From: Acanthaster planci
Taxonomy: Eukaryota; Echinodermata; Asteroidea; Valvatida; Acanthasteridae
DNA: 64,000 nt
Assembly: GCF_001949145.1 (NCBI RefSeq)
Contig: NW_019091501.1
Span: forward strand, 580,740-644,739
Direction of reading: 5' to 3'
A model generated the notes under the pieces. The model was not told the origin of the DNA and did no database searches. It worked only from the letters and a program-made list of their open reading frames with translations. The number at the start of each line of letters is the position of its first letter. The first letter of the stretch is position 1. Both the position numbers and the translations under genes were made by a program. Shown piece by piece: positions 39,104 through 49,052 of this stretch.

Positions 39104-42100
39104 CTGCAAATAAGGCAGAAAGCCACGCAGTTATATAAGGTACAATTTTTAGCTTTTGTATGAGACTAAACGTAATTTGCAGTTGAAGTGGAAACATTCT
39201 GGCTAATGGTCACAGAATGAGCAGCTGCGCCTCTGAAAATAACAAGAAGAGCACACGCTTATACTAAGATCATTGATTTGTGACAGCAATGTTATAGTCT
39301 TGGACCACTGGTCTTATTTGGTGCTCTCTTGGGTGTCACTGTTTTGCCTGAATTGTCTAAAATTCACTGTACTAAAAGCCAATTGCAAATTCTTTCCACA
39401 TTTTTTCTACCTTCTAGAGGCAAAGTGTTCCATTGAAGGGAATAGTGGCTGTACATACTTGAATCCTGAAAACTCCTGCAAAACTTTCTGAAGGATTTTA
39501 GAGTTAGGCTCAGGACTTCCGCTGGAGTTAAAGTAGTTCATGATTTTTGTCTTCCTTGAAAAAGGTTTGAATTATATTTATATCACCTTGTGGAAAGCAC
39601 ATGAACATAGGTTGCTGATAACTTTATTGTGGTAAAACTTGAAGTCCAATCCTCACTCTCAAATCTCCATTAACTTTTATGAAAGGAACTCTTACATTTT
39701 TAAATGGGCTGATTTTCTAAATGTTGGACAAGCAGTCAAAATTGGGCCTGTTTTCAAGCTCTACTCACGTGGTGGTAGATGCCCATTAACCAATGGTTGG
39801 ATGAAGCTCATCATTGTAGTCACGTTAGTATAGTAGTTGACTTCACCACATTTCTTACCACCGCTTACCAGGCCGACGATGTACCAACTTCCCTCCTTGC
39901 CAAGCTCTGCGTTGCTGTTCAGACATACCAGCCCACTGCCACTGTCAAACTGTGGGGATTGAAGGGTCCACATGCAATTATGCAGTTATTTTACTACAAC
40001 CTAAAAACCCCAAGCACCTTGGTGTTTTGGTCAACCTTATTTTCAATTTCTATTTGCTATTTCAACAAGCATTCTGGTGCATATTTGGGATGTTTATGCT
40101 GAAACATGAAAATTTCCACATTCAAAGCAAAAGTGTGATGTCATCTTTCTCCGGAAGAGTCAATGTTGCAACTGCTGGTTTTTTTTATTGTTATTATTTT
40201 GCTGTCCAAAATTTCCTTTTTCTCTAAGTGATTAATTTTTATTTTTGGCAAAACCCGTACAAGCAAAACTTTTTCCAAAATTTCTTTTATTGAGCAAATT
40301 TGGAGTTTACAATTCAGACAGAAACACATAGACACTGGACAGTGCCACCCCTCACTGACATGATGGCAACGGTGCCCTCATTAGTTGTCTATGAATGGTT
40401 GGAGAATTTTAAATATTTAATACTCGTAAACCCACAAGGATGTCCGACAGTTTGCACAGTCTTCAGAGGAGTATAAATGCACAAAAGTGTCTCAAAAATT
40501 TCCTACCATGGACCCTTGAAGTTGGTACACACAAGATTCAAACTATTTCACAAAACACCTCCCAAAGAACTGCTAACAAACAACTGCCAACTGACAATGC
40601 CATTAAATTCAAAGTCTGCACTGCAGTTCTTGGTCAAATGTTGGCTATTTAACAAAAACAGCAGCATGATTTTGGCTTGCCCAAGTTGGAACACATCCCC
40701 TGTCTATTCAGTCCTGCGCTGATAATAAGTTGGAAACTGACCATCGTCTCACCACTGACGGTCACTCACATCATTAACTGTGCCCCAACATTATGCTTAG
40801 GGGCCGTCCATAAGGCATGTACGCACGAAATGCCGACTTTTCAGACCTCCCCCTTCCGTGTACGCATGGCGTAGGCAGTGGCTCCAACCCCTTCCCCCTG
40901 TTCGTATACACATTTCACAGTTCCGGAAGACGCTGCTGGTCTTTGTGTCATGAGTAATGATGTGGTTTACTAATAATGGGCGTTGGCACGGGAGGATAAA
41001 TGGTGGTTTGGATGGGGGGGGGAATACTGTTTGAATTTCGACGCACAAAAGCTGATCCTGATAGTTATTTGTATGAGAACGTGTATTGATATGATGAAGA
41101 TTCATTAAAGGCAAATTTTCGGTTTGCATACGATATGCACTGACCCCGTCCCCCTCTGTACGCATGGTGAGCGCAATGGCACCAACCCCTACCCCTTTAT
41201 GCGAGCAAGCTTTATGGTCTGCCTCTTAGTGTGAAACCCTCCCATGCAACGTGTACACTTTAATACATCCCTGTCTTTGACTGCACCTGTTGGCTTGTCC
41301 CTCCCGATTTTCACAGCCTCTATTAAACTCACCTTGCATGCCCCCGCCCTGTGTCCACTAACAGTTGGCAAGATTCCAGCACACAGCTTTTGCTCATTGA
41401 TCTGCAGCGTGTGTCTTGGGGAGATGGTGGAGGCAAAGGCGTAACAGTCTTCCCTGGAAAGGAGCGGCATGGCAATGTGCGTCTGCTCTGCTCGCAGAAA
41501 CACTGCACAAAATATACATGTATGTACATATTTGTTTTTGCGGTATTGGAGTAATGACGATGAAGATAGTAATTAAAGGTAGAGTGTGGTCACAAGGACT
41601 CTCTTATGTAGCAGTATGCACGACTATTGGTTTGAATTCTGACAGCGATCCTCTTCTGTGCGTTCCTGCCGTGGGCAAGACACTTCAATTCTCTCCCAAC
41701 TATAGAGTCAAAATCCCTTAAATTAGATCACGCCCCCCACGGTGAAACAATTACGGAACATCAGTTTGTACGAGACTAGTGTGCTTTGTTAGATTGATTG
41801 CTGTGTTATTAAATATCAAGTCAATTCCCCCTATAACTGTCAACCCTACTCTTGACAGCTCGAGAAAGAAGATCATGTGTTTGTTTTCTTCACTTGTCAA
41901 CTCACACTGTGGTTTAATGCTGCCCCAGCTGGCCAGGTAACACTCGTCCTCCGGGGTGAATTTCATCCCTTGCTCGGGGAGGCAGGCCGGCATCACATAG
42001 CCGCTACCCCACTCCAGCGGCCGAGCCAACCTCAACATCGCAATGTCGTAGTTATCGATTCGCCTCTCGGCCAGATACCGGGGGTGGATGTAGAACGTCC

Positions 42101-45100
42101 GCACTGTTGCGATTTGGACGTTGGCATTGTTCTTCACCGTGTGGTTCCTAACAGTGCTTCCTGCGTGGACTGTGAACTCACTCGCGTTGAGTCTCTGCCA
42201 ACCGTGTTCCAAGTACCTTTTCAATTAAGTATGAAATACTGACAGAAATAAGTGCACGACGTAATGATGAAGCAACCAAATTCAAGGTGATCAATGAGAA
42301 ACTAAGTCTGGATCTCAATACAACAGGAGCATTTTTTTTCGTAAGTAGAAGAAATACTATCGTTCAATTAGATTTCATTTTTTAGCGATATTTTGTAGGA
42401 GTTATTGGTATTTCTGTATCAACGTTTGCTTTAAACAAATGATAGCTGTGCAACTTTATGATTAAGTAATTGGTTTATTACCTCAGGCAATTTTGGTCTT
42501 CGAAAAGCTACATTATTAATAACTGAATACATGTATGATGCTAAGTGAAATGCCTCATATTGCAGGATTTGATACATTTTAAAAATGTTCTCAGGTGGCA
42601 TGCCCCAGGACCCCGTACTTTGGGGATATGGATGCCAGTAGCCCCAAGCCACTGCATTTTAAACCCCTCCTCTGATAATCCGGGCTACATCTCTGCCCAG
42701 TCTCCTCACAATAGGTCTACCGGCGCAGAAAAAATGGTGGTATACTAACATACAATGTGCTGCGGTCATGACCCAGTCGGTAGTGATCACCACTCCGCCG
42801 CATCTGTACCGGCCCCTGTACTCCACGGCTACCTGCCACGGCCATTGGCCGTCTGAGGAAAGCACACCGTTCACAATCCGCTTCCTCCGCTTGGCCGAAA
42901 ATGCGGGTCTGGTGCCGCACTGGAGGGGTTGTACCCCCTCAGTGGTGACTGGGAAGTTGGACTCTTAGGACGAGTGGAACAGAGAAAAATCAGGAAACTA
43001 TACCTAAACTTTTGATACAGGAGGTTGAAAGTTGTTAGGAATCAGTGGAACACTGGGCATTTACCTGTGCCGTTGATGTTTCAGTTAACAGGTGAATTCC
43101 AAGTCTGTCACTCACCGACGGATTTTAGACAGTAGAGAAACTATGATGGTATATTTCGTCAACCGTTGCCCTATGGGGTTTAAATTTTCAAATAACGCAT
43201 GTCGCGCCAGTTCCTAGTGAAGTGGAAGTTTAAAGACTCACTAAAACAAAAACGAGCACAGTACGTTGCAGTTCCCAGATAAGCTTTATGAACCAAATGT
43301 TTAGCAGCTTGATGATGTAAGTGAAATAAACTGCTGTGGAAGTTAACTTCCTTTCCAACACAAAATCACATGCCCCGGTTTAAAGATGAGTATTATTTTA
43401 AAAAGAAAGCCAAAGGCCTGTCAAAAGAGATAAATAATGTTTGAAATTACCTGGTCAAAGAGGCATTGGTGCCACAAAAGAAGTAGTTTGTTCAGGAAGT
43501 TCTTGAACCTAATGATTACAACTGATGCCGTTTATCAGGCGCAGAACATGCAGAAGGGCATTTTTCCATTAGGAACCGGAAAAATCTTTTGAGTCATCCA
43601 TCATCCTTCTCTGGAAACTGTTTCAAGGTAACTCGATTACTTTGCATCAGCATGATTTCACACACGAAAACAGAACTTCCCAAGCTCAAATTAACTTTTT
43701 TTTTCTTTTTAAGGTAGCGTCACGTTTACCAAGTGAGGACATTTCCTTGAATGACACTGATCCACTCCCAGTCAATTTGCAGACAAGGCCTGCCCTAGGC
43801 TCCGTTGGTAACAAGTGACTCTTATAATGTAGGTGACGCGCCTACTGAAACAAAGAATAAGGATTCCCAGGCACGAAAAAATGACTTCAAAGCCTGGAGA
43901 GAGAGTCGGGAAATTGCTCATGGATTTGTGTCGCGGATTTGTGTCGAGAGATGTCCACCAGAAATGGGAACTGCCGAGGCTTGAGATGGAATTCTTCTTT
44001 ATAAGGATATTTCGGAAGTCGAGGATTTCAGCGGGCGCTCTGAATTTGGAGTAAGGAAAATTAGAGGGGGGGCTTGTGAGGGTACTGGCCTTTAAATTGA
44101 TTGTAGCACTGAATTTCAGACGAAAAAACCAATGGGTAAACATAATACACAGAATTCTAACTGAAGGCGGACTGTACACGTGAAATCTTGAATGCAGGCC
44201 TATGCAAGCGAAATCCGACTCAGCAGCTAATTGGCGGTTGCACTGACCGAACAAAAGCATGCACAGTCATTCAGTTATTTATTTGAAAACAATGCAAGCG
44301 ATAAACCTACCTGGAAATTGCATATTGGAGGTCTGGTTTCTGTTCGGCTGTGAAAATAAAGCTAAGGGAATGGGTGGGATGAGCGGGTATAAAATGTTAA
44401 TGCTACTTAAAGTGCTACAAGCATTCCCATATTAAATACATAGTTTTTATATGCACACCATGTTTAACATTGTTTAAAGCACAAACAGCTACGGAAACTT
44501 TTATCCAGAGACTTCAGAGAAAGCCAACACCATTTTGTTTTCCCGGTATCGGAGCAAATACTTTGGTTGCAAAATGGAATAATCGGAGGCCTAAACACAT
44601 ACGTATAAATTTCTCCGCTGCTCTTGGGTTATAAAACGAGAGAGATATTAGATGTTTGGATGTGGTACATCATTTCTTCAATATATTAGGGGCGGATCCA
44701 GGGGGCGTAGGAAGCGCACGCCCCTCCCCCTTTGTTTTCACCAAAGAAAAAATAAATCAATAAAAAAACAGAAAAAGAGGGCGAAGGAAAAACAGAGGGG
44801 TCATACTGCCTGATACTGTACCACAGGACGCCTAGAACACAACAATGCCCCGGACTCTACTCCTTGTGGCTTCGCGCTACGCGGTCGCGGCTACCATTGC
44901 TGCTTTCGTTACCCCCCCCCCCGCCTTTGGGATATCCGAGATCACGCCCCCCTTCGGGAAAATCCTGAATCCGCTCCTGTATATGATTTAGGTTTATAAA
45001 TTTCGAGGAAATTCCGTCCACTTGTAAATGTGGTTAGTTTAATGCATCGTTCCACATAAACACAATAACTTAATCAATAATTCGTTGTACAATCGCGTCA

Positions 45101-45810
45101 TCTCTAGGAGAGTTTTCGATAAAAACATGGGAAATACAAGGATATACATCTTACATGTGTGACTGTAATGTAGATGAAGAAAGTGTTCAGTTTAAAAGGT
45201 ACAAACTTTCTTTCCCTAATTTAACATCACATAATACTGATAATCTGGATTCAGTCTTTAAGATCATTAAACTCTGACTTCAACATTTCAGCCACGTCCC
45301 CTCAGTAACAAAATAACGGAACCCCTTTTTGTTAGGTAATTCTATTTCTCCAAAGATTTGATCGTAATTACCAGTCGATTATTTTGACGTTAATAATGTG
45401 CATGTGCAATGCAATTTACACTGCTGTATGATGTTTAATCGGGCAGGAATGACACTCTCAGCTGCAGAGCTGTCCAAAAATACCCCCCTAACCAAACTAC
45501 ATCAGCGCACAGAACATAATGCACCAGCACGATTATGAACATCACAACCCAATCAGAAAATGTCAATAAGCTTACCATTGAAGATCAGTACGACGGCAAC
45601 CACCGCCAAGACGCTCAAGAAAGCAGCGCACACGACTGGCTTAATGGGATTGTGTTGCCGTAGCGACACGACCAGGGTTTTGTGGCTAGGTATCCACGGG
45701 GTGCCGTTAGCTAGCGGACTCCGCGAGTACACCGCCCCGTCTTCCACAGCGTTCGGCTGTGGCGGGGCTACGCTAACCAGGTAGTCGTTGTACAATCTCG
45801 TTTCTGGCAT
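34975..45810 (-). CDS. Type II transmembrane S1-family serine protease with six C-terminal LDLa repeats (complete, 11 exons)
   Basis: Exons in transcript order: 45810-45576, 42963-42750, 42216-41906, 41502-41333, 39949-39769, 39103-39005, 38459-38349, 37929-37834, 37452-37345, 36003-35896, 35168-34975. All introns are GT-AG. Phases agree and the total is 1827 nt (608 aa). Residues 1-57 are a predicted cytoplasmic tail and 58-77 a membrane segment ([20 protein letters not shown]). A short stem with C94 (CGTRP, the usual link cysteine) leads to the cleavage site KRRKR|IVNG at 107/108. The protease domain follows with H148 (TAAHC), D207 (NYDIAMLRL), S313 (FDSGSG) and all expected S1 disulfide cysteines. 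LDLa repeats fill about 371-590. Usual members carry LDLa between membrane and protease; here the order is reversed. Expected at the cell surface; substrate unknown. The active site is atypical (G193F, D189G, W215G), so catalysis is uncertain. Confidence 0.9.
35461..35647. repeat. 187-bp palindromic element in the last intron of the protease gene
   Basis: The ends TTTGCAGGTACACCATGTAG and the complement of 35628-35647 match over about 20 bp with one mismatch. Inner blocks (GAGAGTGGTGGCTCT near 35492 against AGAACCACCACTCTC near 35597) keep the inverted symmetry almost to the middle. There is no coding capacity. It looks like a small foldback MITE. A target-site duplication was not clear. Confidence 0.7.
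39769..42963 (-). other. Protease-domain exon block (exons 2-5) of the LDLa protease
   Basis: Exon 2 carries the pro-peptide end, the activation site and His; exon 3 Asp; exon 4 the 168-182 and 191 cysteines; exon 5 Ser. The junction between exons 4 and 5 reads [17 protein letters not shown], in phase 0, where a typical member reads DACQ|GDSGGPLVC. Both splice sites are strong (AAG|GTGAGT; CCCCACAG|TTT), so the odd residues do not come from a misplaced junction. Cysteines corresponding to pairs 42-58, 136-201, 168-182 and 191-220 are all present, as is the 122 partner of C94. Confidence 0.85.
40799..41229. repeat. Probable non-autonomous DNA transposon with GGGGCCGTCCATAAG-type ends (protease intron 4)
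   Basis: The left end GGGGCCGTCCATAAGGC resembles the inverted complement of the right end (GCTTTATGGTCTGCCTC). Inside, a block of about 45 bp containing TGTACGCATGG...CACCAACCCC occurs twice (near 40857-40905 and 41155-41205). There is no transposase. Ends of this kind are common in short DNA elements of marine invertebrates, but the family is not named here. Confidence 0.5.
44688..44978. repeat. Probable non-autonomous transposon with AGGGGCGGATCCAGG ends (protease intron 1)
   Basis: AGGGGCGGATCCAGG at 44688-44702 is matched in inverted orientation by CCTGAATCCGCTCCT at 44964-44978 with two differences. The interior is C/G-rich near both ends (CGCCCCTCCCCC; ACGCCCCCCTTC) and codes for nothing. 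Similar GATCCGCC fragments occur near 47430. No clear target-site duplication was seen. Confidence 0.5.
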
Positions 45811-45872
45811 TGTGGCACTTTTGTTAAAAATCTGGCCATGGGAAGAAAGGGTTATGTCTTGAGAAGGGAAGT

Positions 45873-45881
45873 CTTTTTATA
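45873..45881 (-). promoter_or_regulatory. TATA-like element upstream of the protease gene
   Basis: On the minus strand the sequence reads TATAAAAAG, about 63 bp before the ATG at 45810. A start about 30 bp downstream would give a short 5' UTR of roughly 35 nt. An upstream non-coding first exon spliced near 45819 is also possible. Confidence 0.35.
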
Positions 45882-46439
45882 CATATATAACAAAGAGGTA
45901 TTACTTTTTTCATAAAAGAGTAATTTTTGCGTCTGGTAGATGCTTACCCTACAGTGGTTTCTCCCCTTTACTGGCATGCAGGTACATTACAGACGAAAAA
46001 TGACCTTGTTTTAATGCAAACATTGACTGCGATATAGACCCTATGTGGATGCAAGGGTATCAAGCCTGTGCCGAAATTTCAACTGTGGCTCAAAGATTCA
46101 GACATGCATTTTGATCAAAAGAATGACACATTTCCTTCTACTGTGTTTAAAGGGATATATGAGATCGCTGTAGTTTGTCATTTTGGAGTGTCGTTTCTGT
46201 GACAGTGCATTGATATTTATACATCCCAATATACCTGTTCAAATCTCGTCTGGGTTTTTGTGTTGGCATTGTGGCTGTCATTGTTTTGTTTAGTTTGAAA
46301 CTCGAGCGTAAAACTGACAATTGACCTCGTGTGGGCATTAACGGTGTTGGTTTCAATATGCAGCGATAAAGCTCCGTCACTTCAAAAGTTAAGGACTTAT
46401 TTTCGCATCGAGCACACTGCGGACGAATACCTACCGCAG

Positions 46440-46547
46440 TATGTGGTCTGACTAGAGTCTGAATTCTGATTGGCTTCCACCTGTAATCGCGTGTATGTGG
46501 TCTGACTAGAGTCTGAATTCTGATTGGCTTCCACCTGTAATCGCGTG
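46440..46547. repeat. Perfect tandem duplication of a 54-bp unit
   Basis: The unit beginning TATGTGGTCTGACTAGAGTC occurs twice at 46440-46493 and 46494-46547 without a single difference. Perfect identity implies a recent duplication or a reference error. The unit length is divisible by three, but the surrounding frame shows no coding signal. Confidence 0.85.
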
Positions 46548-48716
46548 TATGGAAAAACAGCCTCAAGGACGAGGAGGTCAGACGGGATTACGAACATATG
46601 ACCATTCCTTCCTCCATGTTATGACAGACTGCCTTAGCAGGGAGGCGATGATGAGCTACTGAACAACTTCAAGACATGCGACGGGTTAACGGCACCTTTT
46701 GCTTTTTATCAGCAATTTACCTAACACCCCTGTAGGCCTAGTTGAGGCCTTCACAGTGTTAACAGTGGGTTTATCATGTGAAAACACTGCAATTGTTTTT
46801 CAGAGCAAACGGAGAATTTCCCGTCGTACTTGCACTGTTTGTCGGATCATTGCGGAGACTGTTTCTCATATCACGGGGACTAATCTGGCCTTCTAATAAA
46901 GGGGATGCTTTACTGGCTAGAGCAAGCCGCAATTCGCAAGGACGGAGATCTGCGGTTAGAGGGAAAAATGACCTCCAAAAATATTTCTGAGATCAGAACG
47001 TTTTGAGAACAAAATTTATTATTAAGACTCTGACTCCAACGTGATCAAGCCAAGAGAGAAGTGAAGTCTCCACCACTACTACCGCCACCCACAGACATGT
47101 ACTCCTCTTAGTACAAATAAACAAAGTAAAAGTCCAGTTTGCTTGATTCTTTTATTTTCCTATAGCTCATCACTGCACAGAGCTTTAACTGGAGATAGTG
47201 AGATAGCAGAGGGGGATCTGTCTTTTAGAAAACGAGGGGGTGTTGATGGGCGTACTGATGGGATGCCGTGCTACGGGGGTCCGAAAGCATCATGCACCGT
47301 TCCATGATGAAAAGAAAATTCTACTATTGATGAATAGACGGCGCAATTCTCGTCCACGGTTTTTTTTATACTAATTTTCGTCATTTCACTGGTAGCTCAT
47401 TTAGTGCGCGACCGAACGGGGGGGGTGCCCTAGATCCGCCTTTGGGTAGGTGCTTGGGCTCTTAAAATGACATAGCTTATACGGAAAACAATATTGAGAG
47501 GGACACAATCCAAGCCAATTTTGAACACAACACATTTTACAGTGTATAAATCGAACGAAGTGATAGCCGACACTTACCTTCGGTTTTAATGGTGAAATAT
47601 GCTGATGAAGCTACTGTCCTCCTCTTGGGCAGTCGTTTCGTAAACTTCAGTATGACAACATTCGTACTTGAGATCTTACTTGAGATCGTCACTGGTATGG
47701 ATTTTCCGTCCGAGCCCCGTCGCAATTAAGCGACCGCCGGCGGTGCACAGGGAATTGTCCACCGGTAGTGCCATCCATTTCCGGCGCTGGACGAGCAACC
47801 TTGAATGGGAAATCCTCATAGATATCCAATTTTCAGTTCCTTTTTTTCAATATGCAAAACGTCAGGAGAAAGATTACATTCCCGTAGTCCGGTTGGCTAT
47901 TGCGTGTCACCAAAGTCCGAGTGCACGCAGGCCGACTTGTTTTTATTCGATGGTTGATATATCTATATGACAGCAGTTGAACGGTGATCAATTAACTAAT
48001 AACAGAAAAAGAGACACAGATGCACATTTACTAAACTTAGGAGACCTATAACAGATCTAATGCTACGCTTTAGCCTGGTCTGGTGCGTATCTTGAGTCCA
48101 AACGACACTGTTTTTATTTCATAATATCCATTTTTAACACAGTTTGAACTTATCAAATTTCATTTATAACAGACAACCGGACGAAATGACAGCAACATTC
48201 CGAATTAGGCGAGGCTACCACATTCGACATGTTGGGCCAGTATGTTAATTAACTTTAAAACCAAAGGTCGTGAGTAGGTACACTGTCCCCAAACTGGCCA
48301 CTTCTTTCGCAAAACACACCAACAGAGAGCTGCAGAAATGAACGCACCACAGGATGATTTGACAATTGATGAAAACTTCTCACGTGGAACCAGAAATCAC
48401 TTCTCCGACAGACCGGATTTGCTAGCTGCTGCTGGGATCCTCATTGGAAGGCAGTCGTGCAGTGTTTTCGGTTAGGTTTCCCGGAGCGAAAAACACTATC
48501 ACACAAAAATCGAACACAGTTTTTATACTGCTATGGGCGAAACAAAATCCTCACACGTTCACACGAAAGGTCTCAGTTCACTCTCTGCTTAACGTTCGGT
48601 TTAAATCGCATTACAGGTGTGGAAGTCGTCTCGCTCACTCTCAACAGTCGGCCTGAAATCCACGCATAGCTGGGCAATTTATCAGGTAGTTGAACACGTC
48701 CGTAGTGTACTCCAAG

Positions 48717-49052
48717 ATGGACTCGACGGAAGTAGAGCTGTTGAGCCCTCTGCCCCTGTCGGACTGTGGACCGGCTTTTTGTTGGTTCACGTCCAGTAAT
48801 CACCGCTTTATTTCCTGGCACTTCAACGCTCAGCTGGTGATCAACGACCTTCCGTTTCCCGTTATGCCTGTCGATCTACGCGAGTTCCAACCATTAATAT
48901 TCACAACAGTTGACGTGATCAAATTCTCGGCACATGCAAGTAAAACATTCACCCCCTGCAAAGCAGACTGTGACATTGTGCCCGACTGTTATCAAACTGG
49001 GCGGGTGGCTGCAATAATAGGGGGAGACCCAGTGTTCCAATGTTCAACGTAG
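48717..49052 (+). CDS. Uncharacterised open reading frame, 111 codons
   Basis: It starts with ATG in a good context (AAGATGG) and ends at 49052. The predicted peptide begins MDSTEVELLSPLPLSDCGP and resembles nothing I recognise. It has seven cysteines, no signal peptide and no repeats. A weak donor-like CAA|GTAAAA inside could make it a first exon, but no partner exon was found. It may be chance. Confidence 0.2.
   Translation: MDSTEVELLSPLPLSDCGPAFCWFTSSNHRFISWHFNAQLVINDLPFPVMPVDLREFQPLIFTTVDVIKFSAHASKTFTPCKADCDIVPDCYQTGRVAAIIGGDPVFQCST

Noticed and set aside
47578-47725. Minus-strand open frame ending at a strong donor (CCGAAG|GTAAGTG)
   Set aside because: It could be a 5' exon of the protease gene, but it has no ATG, no clear acceptor and no support for joining near 45819.
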